Source: Orientallactaga sibirica
Taxonomy: Eukaryota > Chordata > Mammalia > Rodentia > Dipodidae
Direction: 5' to 3'
NCBI GenBank assembly: GCA_036365145.1
Contig: JAEOAD010000048.1
Span: 13,414,501-13,478,500, forward strand
DNA length: 64,000 nucleotides
The first letter of the stretch is position 1, and each line of letters starts with the position of its first letter. A model generated the notes under the pieces. It made no database searches and was not told the origin of the DNA. It was given only the letters and a program-made list of their open reading frames with translations. Made by a program: the position numbers and the translations under genes. Of this stretch, positions 35,332-46,094 are shown piece after piece.

Positions 35332-38300
35332 GGAGAGAGAGAAAGAGGCTGATAGAGATTGAGAGAGAGAATGGGCACACCAGGGCCTCCAGTCACTGCA
35401 AATGAACTCCAAATGCATGTGCCACCTTGTACATCTGGCTTACCTGGGTACTGGGGAATCAAATCTAGTTCCTTAGGCTTCACAGGCAAGCACCTTAACC
35501 ACTAAACCATCTCTCTAGCCCATAAATGTAATTTTATTGTACGTCTGGATAATACCATTTAGATGTAATGTGTTTTAAAATTCAAATTGGCCATACATAG
35601 GAAAAGTTTATGATAATTGGTTTTCAAATGTATTTTAAAAGGTGTTCTCAGTTGATTCCAACCAATAAAGTTGCTAATTGTGTGAAAACTAAAACGACTA
35701 CATGAGTGCAGCAGAGAGTTTAGAACAGACTTTCCATGTTGTATCCTAGGTGACCTTGGGCAAGTAACTACCCAAATATCTATCCCAGTTTCCTCATCAG
35801 GAATAGAGAGATACAACAGTTCCTGTGTCATAGAGTGGGACAGAAGTAAATACTTGATAATTACTGTTCTTTATATGTGATTAGGGAACGATAGCTCAAT
35901 AGTGCCCCCTTATGGAGCTCATTTCCTACCAACAGGGGCTGTTTTGTTTTAGTACATGAATTTCAAATATATTCAACTAATTTGAAACTTGAGGCAACTG
36001 AAATTATGTGTCTTTGTTTCACAGTTTTTCTTCTAAGCCTAAGAATAAAATATCCTCTGTTCTCAAACATAGACTAATTTTACTTATTTTGTGTAGTATG
36101 TACTTACTGAATTCTTCATATGCCAACATAATAAACACTTGGGATTTGGAGTTGAGTAAGATGAACTCCCCCCCACCCCGCAAGGTGCTCTAGAGTTACA
36201 TGGGACAGACAGAAAGTCTACTGTGAAGACTGAGGTGAGGGCTGGAGCCAGACTGCTCTGATCTTACAACCCGGTTTCTAAGAAATACTATTGTCACTGT
36301 TTAAAACTCGAACTTTTTTGACTTGTAACTCTTCTTAGAGTTTTTAATGTAATTAGACTGTATCAGTTCTGTCATTGCTGGGACAAAAGACCTGATCAAA
36401 AGCTCCTTATGCAAAGAAAAAGCTTTAATTTGCTTACAGTTAGTTTGGAGGGGAAATTGCATCATTAGCAGGGACGGCTTGGCAGGCCAGATTGGGAAGC
36501 CAGCATCACATTGTAGTGCAAGAAGCAGAGAGACAGAATAGGATGTGGACGCAGGATATAACACATCAAGGCCCGCCCACAGTGACACACTTCCTCCAGT
36601 AAGGCTGTGCCTCCTAAAGGTTCCACAACCTTCCTAAACAGCGCCACCATCTGGGCCAGGAATTCAAACACAGGAACCTGTGGTGGTGTTTTACATTCTG
36701 ACCACCACGTGGACCCTCCCTCAATGTGAGGATGGACTGTAATAAGCTTGTTGGCTGTGTAGTGCATGCATTGAGAATGGGATCAGATTTTAGCCTTTTT
36801 AAGAAAATCTGTATTTTAAATAAGATCTTGAATTAAAAATGAAAAAATCTGATTAATATTTGTTGACTTTCATTCCTTACTGTATGAGTGACTCTCCACC
36901 TTCCTGTGAATATTGATCTACTGAGCCATATCCCACCACCTCCAGCTTAATTTGTCTTCCCTTTTTGGCCCTCATATTCCAGTGTCATGTTAAAGATACA
37001 GATTTTGTGTTAAAGTCAAAATGATGATTCATTTCATTAGCCATGGTAGAACATTTTGTTAGCATGGTTAGCACAATGTCAAATCATGGTTGCTGTTGTC
37101 CTGTGTTGCTGTCAGTTTTTCCAGAAACAAAAGAACCCACCTCTGGCCTTCGTGGCTGAGACGGGGGTAGAACACAGCAGAGTTTAGCTGATCAGGATGA
37201 TGGGGTACTGGAGCTAGGGGGATGGTCCTCCACTGTTTGCCTTTTTAGTCTCCGTTTCCCTTTTAGTTTCTCTCTTCTTGTGTGCTTCTGCTCGGGACAT
37301 ACGTAGCACACACAGCAATAGCAGTTGTCTGTAAGTACTTGAATGCTGATGTGGAAGAGTGCTTTGGCTTGCTTTGTATAGTGTACAGTGTTGGTCCTGC
37401 TGTGTGAACATGCTGTGTTAGCTAAAGAAAGCACCAGAATGAGTGTTCCTTGTCACCGGTGACACTTACGCAGTAGTGAGGACACAGACAAGGGTGGGTG
37501 GTACTCAGACACTGTGCTCTTACACTATTGGGCCTGCTCATCCTTTGCCATTCTTTTTTAATTGGAGACCGCATGTTACTGTGGTGCCTAGGCTGACCTG
37601 AAATCCCTGGACTCTAACAGTACTCTTGCCTCAGGCTCCCATGTGTCTGAGACTGCAGACACCTGCCGCCGTACCTGGTTTCTCATCTATTTCTGAAATG
37701 CTTTGGCTCAGAAAGTTTGGGATCAAATTTTTGTTTATCAAGTCATTTAAGCATATCCCTGACTCCTCCTTGAGGTAGCTTTCATAGTCACACAGGATTT
37801 CAGGCCACTGCAGAAAAAAAAAAAAAAAAAAAAAAGACATGGGGACAGCCTGCTATTGAAGAGTGATGGTCAGTAGTCTAGCTAAGTGTTCCCAGAGTGT
37901 GGTCTAGAGACAGTGGCCATGGCAATTGCCTGGGGTACTCTTTTTCATTTTTGTTTACTTTTTTGTGGTGCTTGGCATAACGTGCAGGGTCTTAGGCGTG
38001 CTAGGCAAGCACTGTACCACCTTGCTACATTTCCAGCCCCTCAATACAGATCTCTGAACATCTCCTTTTCCCACCTCATCTGACAATTTCACTACTGAAT
38101 TGAAATCTCAGTTTATCTTTATATACAGTTTTAAAGACCACTTTTCTGGATATTGTCTAGTGTTTTAGCAGAAAACAAGGGAAAAAAAGCATGGTAGGTT
38201 CTAGTATTCTTCTTTGCCTTCAATTATTGCCAACATCAGGGGCAGTGGAGATGACTCAGTGATTAAAGATACTTCTTGTAAAGTCTGCCCTCCCTGGTTC

Positions 38301-40029
38301 AGTTCCCCACCATCCATGTAAAGCAAGATGCAAAAGATGACACGAACATCTGTGATTCCAGCACAACTGTGACCATGGGAGCAGAGCCAGGAGAACCTGA
38401 AGCTCAAGGGCCCACTAGTCTGATGTTCCATTGCAGTGTGGCTGTTTGTTTGTAGTGGCAAGAAACCTCTGTCAAAGAAGGTAGAACACAGATACCTGAA
38501 AGTTGTCTTCTGACCTCCTTTACGTACACCATGGTGGTACACACACAAATACGAATAAAATTTTTAAAAACTATTGGCAGTATTGATATCTACTGTTTCA
38601 AATTAAAATTCAAATGGAGAAGAGAAATAATAACCCCTGCCCAGTAAATTCATAGTTTCTAATCATAAGCCACTCAGGAGCTTTGGAAATGCACTTGATT
38701 CTCTGAATGAGTAGTAATATTGATGATAATTAGGGCTCTTTAAATGTGCTTGCGTGTTACCTCTCCCCATTGGAAAAGCAGGGGTAGGAAGGTCGTCCTG
38801 CTCAGAGATGACCTCAAGCCTTACTTCAGTCTGTAGCTAATGAGGAGAACGTAGCTCAAGGCTGTAAAACTTTACAACTACAGGAACAAGTCCAGAAGTT
38901 AAATCCACTGGTTGCTTCTTATTTTATACACAGAATGCAAAGCGATTTCCCATGGAAAGGTTTATAGTTGCTCTCGTAGCTTGTCGATAACATGGCTTGT
39001 GTTATAGTATTCTCTAGATTCTAAACTGGCTTATAATTCAAGGAGAATGTTTTAAAGACTTAATTAGAATTCAGCCTGAATAAGTCTAACTTTGTAAGAA
39101 AGTGATTTTCTAATTGAAGAATGCAAGATTGAGAATAAATATTTAAAATTGTTTACTATCTTTTGTTTCCACAGTAAAGTCCAGTGCAGTAATTTTATTA
39201 AGTAACAGGCATGTAATTACAATTAGTAACACATCTCTTTTAATTTTTCCCTAAGCTAAAAAGTATGTTTAGAAAAGAAAAACAACCAAAAACCTTCTTT
39301 TCATACTTTTTTTTTTTAGCCTCCTCTAAAGGTGGTCAGTGATACTGACCAGTTGTGTATTTTATCTGCTCTGTAAATAATGTAACTTTGTATGTCATGC
39401 CAATGGCTATAGCTGGGAAGAGTTACTTTTAAAATTTAAAATCCTATCTGATATTGAACCTCATCTTACTGGTAGTGGAGATGGTCTGATTGATAAGCAG
39501 TCTATTGAGGAAATATTTGAAAACAATCGATTGTTTAGTTGATTTCACTTCGGGTTGGTGATTGTAACAGACTGATGAGTATAACGGGTTATCTTCTTTT
39601 CCCATAGCATTAAAACTTCCTTTTGGCAAAACGACAGTGATGCATTTGGTGGCCCGAGAGACATTGCCAGAGCCAAACTCTCAAGGTAAGCCATGCCCTG
39701 GAGTGCCTCCCTCAGCCACAGAGACAGGCACTCAAAAAATGGCTGATTTTTCTTGAACATTTTGAGGAAAGGAAGTTCTCAGTTTGAGTTGAACTTGTCA
39801 AGCAAATAACAAGACATTTTGAAGCATACTAAAATTAAGAGCTTGTTTATGATAGGCGTATAATCTTCTCAAAAGCACACACTGAGAAAAGCAGATGCAC
39901 CTTAATTATGCTTAGATGTGCTCCCTCCTCCCATACCTGGCGCCCTTGTAAACCAAGCTCCTATCTCTTCTCCTAGGTCAGAGGAATCGGGAAAAGACTG
40001 GGGAGAGTAACTGTTGTGTGATCCTGTAA
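31220..40029 (+). CDS. Ubl3: Ubl3, ubiquitin-like protein 3, coding exons 2-5 (5' partial)
   Basis: Join 31220-31328, 34982-35068, 39608-39685, 39977-40029 (109, 87, 78 and 53 nt). Every border is AG/GT, and the phases are intron 1 = 0, introns 2-4 = 1. The joined frame is open for 108 residues and matches UBL3 as I remember it from residue 10 (INLRLILVSG) to the end, with no frameshift or stop. The family fact is that UBL3/MUB has a beta-grasp ubiquitin fold and no C-terminal diglycine; it is anchored to the plasma membrane by prenylation and acts in sorting proteins to small extracellular vesicles. The C-terminus here is CCVIL: the last four residues are a CAAX box, whose final Leu favours geranylgeranylation, and the cysteine pair reported to be needed for its modifier activity is intact. 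Exon 1 (start codon and 9 residues) lies upstream of the window. Conserved sequence and clean splicing argue for a functional gene. Confidence 0.97.
31774..31815 (+). repeat. tRNA-derived SINE head fragment
   Basis: agggctatagaggtggctcagtg, A-box region only, 3' truncated. Confidence 0.6.
32507..32667 (+). repeat. B1 SINE
   Basis: gccgggtgtggtggcgcacc, near-intact body, A19 tail. Confidence 0.94.
32668..32870 (-). repeat. tRNA-derived SINE
   Basis: Antisense, joined to the tail of the preceding B1; (GA)n and head ctgagtcacctctccagccc. Confidence 0.93.
33556..33787 (-). repeat. tRNA-derived SINE
   Basis: Antisense with an (ATTT)7 tail, complete body. Confidence 0.93.
33805..34121 (-). repeat. 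B4-type SINE
   Basis: ggtcagaggacaacctcaga, ggagctcaccagttagactg, B1-like cactgggatcatagatgcac, then gggttctggggattgaactc and reversed tRNA head. Confidence 0.78.
34463..34719 (-). repeat. tRNA-derived SINE, recent
   Basis: Antisense, (ATTT)12 tail, GA segment. Perfect 18-bp TSD cacactttggtaattctt at 34445-34462 and 34720-34737. Confidence 0.95.
34982..35068 (+). CDS. Ubl3: Ubl3 exon 3 (residues 46-75)
   Basis: Acceptor ctttacag, donor gtaata. It completes Asp46 and encodes the middle of the ubiquitin fold (DWEEEQVSS, then LRLIYQGRFL, the counterpart of the ubiquitin LIFAGK strand). A SINE insertion ends 262 bp upstream of the acceptor but does not touch the splice site. Confidence 0.97.
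35292..35521 (-). repeat. tRNA-derived SINE
   Basis: Antisense, (ATTT)11 tail. TSD ataaatgta at 35283-35291 and 35522-35530. Confidence 0.94.
35740..35868 (+). repeat. MIR element
   Basis: gtgaccttgggcaagtaact and agtttcctcatcaggaatag are the MIR core and 3' part; catagagtgggacagaagta continues. Confidence 0.75.
36359..36709 (-). repeat. MaLR-type solo LTR
   Basis: Antisense: left end tgtatcagttctgtcattgc, right part acctgtggtggtgttttaca and ctgaccaccacg. 351 bp, flanked by 5-bp tagac (36354-36358) and tggac (36710-36714). No internal retroviral sequence or coding frame accompanies it. Confidence 0.75.
37552..37678 (-). repeat. Old B1-type SINE
   Basis: gtgcctaggctgacctgaaa, acagtactcttgcctcaggc, gccgccgtacctgg. 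Confidence 0.6.
37957..38039 (-). repeat. ID-like SINE
   Basis: ggtcttaggcgtgctaggca, agcactgtaccaccttgcta and tccagccc form the reversed ID core. Confidence 0.65.
38239..38560 (+). repeat. B4-like SINE, degraded
   Basis: ggggcagtggagatgactcag, tggttcagttccccaccatc, a diverged centre, and an ending tctgacctcctttacgtaca and acacacaaatacgaataaaa. Confidence 0.6.
39608..39685 (+). CDS. Ubl3: Ubl3 exon 4 (residues 75-101)
   Basis: Acceptor cccatag, donor gtaagc. It encodes the last beta strand of the fold (LPFGKTTVMHLVARE, the position of the ubiquitin STLHLVLR strand) and the start of the C-terminal tail. Only 291 bp separate it from exon 5. Confidence 0.97.
39686..39976 (+). other. Ubl3: Ubl3 intron 4
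   Basis: 291 bp, repeat-free, with gtaagc donor and ctcctag acceptor. Confidence 0.95.
39977..40029 (+). CDS. Ubl3: Ubl3 exon 5, C-terminal tail and stop
   Basis: Acceptor ctcctag. It encodes the polar tail QRNREKTGESN followed by CCVIL and TAA. The CAAX cysteine is the fourth residue from the end. As in other MUB proteins there is no Gly-Gly for conjugation. Confidence 0.97.
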
Positions 40030-41249
40030 CCACTGTGCCTCGCGTGCTGTGTGTGACGCAGGCCTTGTTTCCATGCTGCTGGGACGAAGAGGCCCATAGC
40101 TTCAGACCTGTAGCCGAGTCTGCCTGCACATCTGTGGACTGAGTTACTCATGAGCATTGTCATCTTTTCTCGTGAAGTAAAAAGAACCAAGAACATTTTT
40201 CACTATGATTTTTTAGTTCTTTTATTTCTTGTTTATGTTGAGCAGTTTTAAAACATTTGAATGCAGTCAATCTCCAGGGGAAAATTAACAAGTTATCTTT
40301 CATGGCAGAAACATTTTGTTGCTACAAAAATTTTTCATCGCCAGAACTAATAAATCAAGTGTTCCAAATACAATTTGCACTAAAAAAATAAAAAAGAGTG
40401 ACATTACTTTTCCTCCTCATCAGAATCTCTGAGTTTATGGTACCTAAAATACTTGTGTGTACAATCCACACTGGAAGACACTCAGCAGTCTGTGAAGTTA
40501 ATTACTGGGCCAACTTGAGAGGGGAAAATGGAAAAGAAACTAAAATGTTGAGTGAATTCTACCAAAGTCAGCCGTGGTGGCTGTCCTGGCACAGAATACT
40601 AAACAGTGTGACTATTTTCACCACAACAAATGAAAAAACAAAATGTGCCTGCTGTTCAAAGTGCTCACTCAGCAGAGGCTGCTGAAACTCATTTTTCCCT
40701 ATGACATGCCCAAGCGCTCTGGAGGCTCGTCGCTGAGTGCTCTTGTAGACAGCACAGAGGGCCGAGAGGGCATCCCTAGCCTTAACATGGAGGTGCCCGG
40801 CGCTCAGAGGCACCGAGCAGAAACGTTAGAAAACCTCAGCGACTGATCTGTTTTGTGTATTTGCATATCAGAAAATGAGATTTTTTTTTGCTGCAGTTAT
40901 TGCTCATCCGTGACAATGTCCCACCGTCATGCTTACTCACTCAAGTGCAGATGAATTCTTTTAAGTCTCCACAATACTCAGTTCGTTGCTTTCTGTAGTT
41001 TGCATCAGTGCTTGCAAGCGTATTAAAATCAAAAGCTGATTTTTAAGGCATACATGGTTACATGGTTAATAATGCCACTCTTATTTTTACCAATAATTTA
41101 AAGATTGATATGCTAAAAACAATTTGCACAGCACTAAAGCATGAGCTAGTTTCATCTAAACCTGTAAAAACAAATGAAAGATTTTATATTTTTTTCACTG
41201 GGAAGAAATTCTTCCTGGATGAAATTACAAATATGTGTAGACTATATTT

Positions 41250-41255
41250 AATAAA
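41250..41255 (+). terminator. Ubl3: Possible proximal Ubl3 poly(A) signal
   Basis: AATAAA in tttaataaagactt. It could produce a transcript about 385 nt shorter. Another AATAAA lies at 40387-40392 in an A-rich run with a weaker context. Use of either is inference. Confidence 0.4.
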
Positions 41256-41572
41256 GACTTATAAAATACCTAACTATAGAACTTAAATATAGATTGGCGT
41301 GTAGTATATAGAACAGTACTCCATATAAATAACTTTAGCCTTTTTAAAAATGGAGTTACAGGCTGACATGATGTTCTGTATTGAATAAGTGTCCTCGCTC
41401 TTACAAACATAAGTGTACATGGATTCAAATGGTCAGCTTTGTTTAAATGCAATCAGGTTATCTTATTCATTGTTACTGCTTTCATGGAAAGGCTTTATAT
41501 GCAATAGGTCTACAAAAATATTGTTCATACTGATCAGAATTAAATTTGTATAGAGCAGAGTTTTAAAATGAA

Positions 41573-41580
41573 TGTAAATA
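41573..41580 (+). promoter_or_regulatory. Candidate Pumilio element in the 3' UTR
   Basis: TGTAAATA fits the Pumilio consensus TGTANATA, 55 bp before the distal poly(A) signal. An 8-mer in an A/T-rich UTR can occur by chance, so this is only a candidate. Confidence 0.35.
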
Positions 41581-41634
41581 TCACTAAACATTTCCTTTCT
41601 GCAACGTGTACTTACGGATTCTTTCTGTAAACTA

Positions 41635-41640
41635 AATAAA
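41635..41640 (+). terminator. Ubl3: Ubl3 distal poly(A) signal AATAAA
   Basis: Canonical hexamer in the context ctaaataaagaaaattg, followed within 30 bp by a GT-rich stretch (tagtgcattttggtggt) suitable as the downstream element. It is the last canonical hexamer before the sequence becomes ordinary intergenic DNA. Confidence 0.75.
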
Positions 41641-41660
41641 GAAAATTGTAGTGCATTTTG

Positions 41661-42611
41661 GTGGTAATTTCAAAGGTCTTGATTAGGTCAATAATTGTTT
41701 AAGTATTGTCTCATCTATGTTAAAATTATTTTCTGCTTATTTCTAAATCTTTATTTCTAAATCTTCAAATCCATTAAATACTATTCTGTTGTTGGTTTGG
41801 GAACATTCCCAGTGCATCTTAGTATTTAAGCTTCTGGATTTGTGTACAGTCATAGCAGTGAGTGGAGTCATGTGGTCCTTGTTATCTGATGGTACATGAG
41901 ATAGATGTGAAATATGCATATGCTCTGTTGACTGGCTGAATGTGAATTCTGAAGAATCTGGGAGTTCCTTAACTGGTTGATTAGCCATCCATGGCTGTGT
42001 TCTTTTGTAAAAACAATTACTGCTAATTATTTTTCATACTTATTTTTAGTCTAATTAATCTTCTGTCTTTCCAGAGTTAAGGACTATCAGTTAATTGTGA
42101 TTGCATTTTCATTTTAGTTAAAAATACTCTCTAGTGATTTTCAGTATATTTTTATGTGTGTTCCCATCTCATCTATTTCCCTTCCGTAAGATTTCAGCTC
42201 AGAGTTTGCTACATGGGATAAACTGGCTCATTAGTAAAGAAAGAATTATCTTAACATCATAGTTGTACAAAATGAAAAAGAATTAAAGCTAGCACTAAAA
42301 TTATATGCTGAAAACACCAAAAGTTTAGATTTGTTAATAGTGTATACATGAAAAATCCGCAACTCTCCCTCCAGAAAGTATGCCTGGGCTTGCGTGATGG
42401 TTAAAATATTGATCACATCCAAGGCTGTGGTGAAAGATCCCTCCACCACTAGAAGAGCTCGCTTTCTTCAAGGTGGCAGGCAGGCCCACAGATCCAGGGA
42501 TGGAGAGAAAGCCTGTGTCCTGCCCCTTCCCTGGCATATAAGTCATCTCTTGCCTGAAGTGTCCTAGACTTTTAAGTGCCCTGGTCAGGGCAGACCTCTT
42601 CCTTTTCAACC
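41661..42611. other. Intergenic sequence 3' of Ubl3
   Basis: A/T-rich, no SINE or LTR recognised. The lower part (42246-42611) may be the 3' UTR of the candidate retrocopy but shows no frame continuous with it. Confidence 0.6.
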
Positions 42612-43106
42612 TCAGCATGCCCCCTGATCTGAACTATCGGCTTTCTCTTCAAAATAAGTGTGGCTAACGTCCTCATTCCAATTAAATGAGAATTTGTCAT
42701 GACAAACATTTCTCCTAGTTTCTGAGGTCATCTTGTCTGATGCTGCAGTCATTTCTGCTAGTGGTTGTGGTACACAGTGTTTAATGTACAAAGGACTAGA
42801 ACTTTCTTCACCTGTTGTAGGGTACTCTTCTTCTGATAAGTGACTCCATACTTTGGGTATAGTTTCTGATTCTTTACCTCTCGACTCTTTCCTTTGTCCA
42901 GTTTCTTTTCTGATGCATTAGTAAAACTCATGTTTCCAGTCTCTGCTCTGTTTCGTTTTATCAAAATCAAAGAGAAATGACTCACCACAATCAGCTGCAT
43001 TGGCTTTCGTTCCCGCCTCAGTGGTCATGAACGCAGGTATTCCGATTTCCCCACCGTCCTTCTGAAACGTGCCGCCAGTTACCCGGCACCGCCAACGAGC
43101 CGACAT
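42612..43106 (-). pseudogene. Candidate processed pseudogene, gene not identified
   Basis: Read on the minus strand from ATG at 43106, a single frame runs 164 codons to a TGA at 42614-42612, with one internal stop (TAA, 42920-42918, codon 63). The 101 codons after that stop are open and look coding: hydrophilic, with acidic-serine stretches such as SEEEYPTTGEESSSP and a later FSFNWNEDVSHTYFEEK. The first 60 bp are CpG-rich (MSARWRCRVTGG), unlike the surroundings, as in the 5' end of a copied mRNA. I do not recognise the parent gene. There is no visible A-tail or TSD. A GTGAGT at about codon 43 could instead be a splice donor, so a first exon of an antisense transcript is the alternative reading. 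Confidence 0.4.
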
Positions 43107-43398
43107 GGGGTGAGGCTCTTGGACCCAGAAAATAGGTTATCAGCTGTCTCTTCATGCACCTCACTCCCAAGATTCCCTGACACACCTCTCTTACACAAAG
43201 AATGTCTGAAAGAATTCACAAGCAAAATAAGTGAAAACTATCTTAACACTTCAGTATCACAGTGTGCGCTCTTTGACAGTGATGTCAAATGTTTGTATCC
43301 TCTAATTTTCACCATGACAGTTTTCAAGATATGCAGAGTAGGAATAGAAAACCCAAGTTTGGGAAAAGGAGATGTCAATCATAGGTTCTAGCCAAGGT

Positions 43399-43431
<33 letters not shown>
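43399..43431. repeat. (CA)n microsatellite
   Basis: About 16 CA units in otherwise feature-free sequence; 43107-44150 shows nothing else. Confidence 0.95.
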
Positions 43432-43434
<3 letters not shown>

Positions 43435-44157
43435 CAGAAGTGGCTGCGAATGAGCTGGTTTTCAGGTGTCTTGAGCAGATTCCTCACTGGTTTTGAAACG
43501 TGACTGTTACTTGTGGCTCATGCAGTGCTACACATGCTTACTGAAGCTTGTTTGCTATAGGCCAGGCCACCATGCAGTGGGGACCTCACAACCCAAGGCA
43601 GTCAGGGAATCCAAAGAGGCAGAGTGCTGGCTCATCAAAGGAGCTTCCTTTCGGATGCCTGGAGTCACGTGGCAGAAGACGGGAGGTGAGAGGTTCCATT
43701 CTCTCCCGTGTCCTTAAGAAACTGGCTTCCTCCTCTTGTCTCCTTGCTCTCCCTGGGGACATCACTTAACTTGAGTTCCACTAATTAGTGTTTTTAAGAA
43801 GCATTTCAGTTTTTTAATAATTCAATTTGATACTATTCCCATCCTCAAATTTCAATACCATGAACATAGCTGGGCTTGAGTGCCGCCTGTTGCAAGAGCA
43901 GGGGAGCTGACTGTAGACATGTTACTTCATATTTGGGCTTCAGTTTTCTCATGTATGTTATTAAAATAATATCTGTTTGGTAGGTTGGGTATAAGGTTGC
44001 CTTTTGAAGATTTAAAGCATTCCTTTGCCCAAAAAGTTGCATGGGAAAATTCTGAAAAGGCTTCACTTTGGAAATAAACTGGTAAGCATCAGTGTTCACA
44101 GTGTAAACTATGAAAGCAGTTTACAAAGGCCAGAGGAAATGTGGATGGGTCTATTGG

Positions 44158-44460
44158 CCGAAAGGAGACAAGCATGGGAAAATCTCTAAACATAGTTTTG
44201 TGGTAGAAACTGAGAACCCAACAACCCAGTAAGATGTGGCTTCAGGTTTCCATGCTTCAGGGCCTCCAGCCACTGTGAACGAGCTCCACGTGCATGCGCC
44301 ACCCTGTGCCTCTGGCTCACGTGGATGCTTGGGAATTGAACCTGGGTCTTTCGGCTTCACAGGCACGTACTTTAACTGCTAACCCATCTCTTCAGCCCTG
44401 CAAACTCAGTTTTAATAACACCTGAATCTATGAGTGGACATACGGGATTAACACCCCATG
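44158..44460 (-). repeat. LTR relic split by a SINE (weak)
   Basis: actcagttttaataacacct and gaatctatgagtggacatac resemble the reversed start of MaLR-type LTRs. Only the right part (from 44400) is convincing. 44461-44580 is CA-rich, like a B4 tail. Confidence 0.4.
44252..44398 (-). repeat. tRNA-derived SINE, tail missing
   Basis: cagggcctccagccactgtg to ctaacccatctcttcagcc; no GA or A-tail part. Confidence 0.88.
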
Positions 44461-45126
44461 TAAACCTCTGGCCTCCATAAGCATGCACACACATGAACAC
44501 ATTCACATGTGTGTGTCCATATATTTACAAACACATGCATTCACACTATACACATGAAAACACACAAGAACATATGGAACATAAGAGAAACTATATGTGA
44601 AAAAGTGCCTTATATTTTATATGTAATGTGACTAAATTACCTGACTAGACAAAGAAGATCATGGCTTTCCATGGCAAAGACAGTGTGAACTCAAAGGCTT
44701 TAGGGACCTGCCTGAGTTTCCTGTTGCCACTGCAGCAAATGACCGCAAACTTGGTGGCTTAGGACAATGCAGAGTTGTCATCTTGCAGTTCTGGAGGTCA
44801 GAAGTCTTCAGCGATTGTCACCGCTCTAAGGTGCAGGTGACGGCATGGCTGCATTTCTTTCTGCAGGCTCAAGCTCACACTTTCTAGCCCCCTTCACCAT
44901 ATAGAGGTCTCTCTCTGCTCAAGGTCACACTGCCCAGCCTCCGTCACCATGAAGAGGTCTCTCTGCTCACAGGCCCTTCCTCCGCCTTGCCAGCCAGCAC
45001 TGTGGACTTGAATGCTTCCCACTCTGACCCCATTGTGTTCCTTTTCCACTTCAACAGACCCCAGTCACTACAGTGAGCACCATATGAATAATGCAGGATA
45101 ACCCCATCTATTTAAAAAATCTTTAT

Positions 45127-45296
45127 GGGCTGGAGAGATGGCTTAGCAGGTAAGGCGCTTGCCTGCAAAGCCTAAGGATCCAGGTTTGATTCTCCAGGTC
45201 CTACATAAGCCAGATGCACAAGGTGTGGCACATGTGCCTGGAGTTCGTTTGCAGTAGCTAGAGGCCCTGGTGCACTCATTTTCTCCCTCCCCCCAA

Positions 45297-45339
<43 letters not shown>

Positions 45340-45340
45340 A
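45127..45340 (+). repeat. tRNA-derived SINE with (AAAT)n tail
   Basis: Complete, head gggctggagagatggcttag; about 11 AAAT units. Confidence 0.93.
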
Positions 45341-45529
45341 CTATATATTTGTGAGACAGAGAAGGAGAGAGAGGATATAGGTGTACCAGAGCCTCTTCCT
45401 ACTGAAAATGAACTCCAGGCACATGCACCACTTTGTGCATCTGGCCCCACGTGAGCACTGGGAAATCGAACCCAGATCGACATGTTTGGCAAGCAAGCGC
45501 CTTGAACCACTGAGCCATTTCTCCAACCC
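45341..45529 (-). repeat. tRNA-derived SINE
   Basis: Antisense, tail-to-tail with the previous SINE; head actgagccatttctccaacc. Confidence 0.92.
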
Positions 45530-46094
45530 CGTTCTCTTTAAAGCCTGCTAATTACTGACCTTAATTCTACTGGCAACTAAAATTTCTCTCCCATGTAATG
45601 TAAACATTCATTTCATGGGTTCTGGGATTAGAGTGGGGACATTCTGCCTACCAGGGTGCCATACTTTGCAACCCTGACATTTGTGGAAATAAAATAGATT
45701 TCAATGCTCCCAGTGCACCTCAGAAGATAGCAGGAGGTCCCAGGAGGGACTGAGATGAGATACACACCTAACCCAAATCCTGGCTCCAGGAAAGCTTGGA
45801 AGAGTTACATGGACTCCCCACATGTGGAAGATATGGAAAATGATATATATTTTACTGAGTTGCTGGCGCTATAATAATATGGTATACCCCCATAGGGCCC
45901 AGTGAATGTCTGTCCCATCCAGCAGCTTCCCAAATCCTACAGGTCTTAACAAAAAACTGGCTCCCAGCAGAGTAAATTTCTTCTCAACTGATTTTTCTTA
46001 TATTGTTAAAACTTACTTTTTGTTATTGTTCATCTGCTTCTCCATCAGTATAGCCAATAAACTTTTCTCAGCTTTTTGTGCTAGTTCCCTCTTC

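Larger units (their letters stand above)
35069..39607 (+). other. Ubl3: Ubl3 intron 3
   Basis: 4539 bp. Contains one young antisense SINE, a MIR, a solo LTR, an old B1, an ID-like element and a B4-like SINE. I see nothing in 36715-37551 or 38561-39607 apart from an A22 run at 37813. Confidence 0.93.
40030..41660 (+). other. Ubl3: Ubl3 3' untranslated region
   Basis: Begins right after the TAA. It is A/T-rich and contains no SINE, LTR or simple repeat over 1.6 kb, whereas elsewhere a SINE occurs roughly every 0.9 kb; this suggests selection against insertions. The main end is placed by AATAAA at 41635-41640. The cleavage point is estimated, not seen. Short open frames inside it have no coding character. 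Confidence 0.85.
44705..45665 (-). repeat. Old LTR-like mammalian repeat split by two SINEs
   Basis: Left: gcaaacttggtggcttagga, gcagttctggaggtcagaag. Right (45536 on): gaccttaattctactggcaa, cccatgtaatgtaaacattc, ttctgggattagagtgggga. This order fits a widespread old mammalian repeat; I think of LTR type but cannot name the subfamily. Confidence 0.55.

Noticed and set aside
43110..43391. 93-codon frame adjacent to the candidate pseudogene
   Set aside because: Opposite strand, no domain, no continuation; likely chance.
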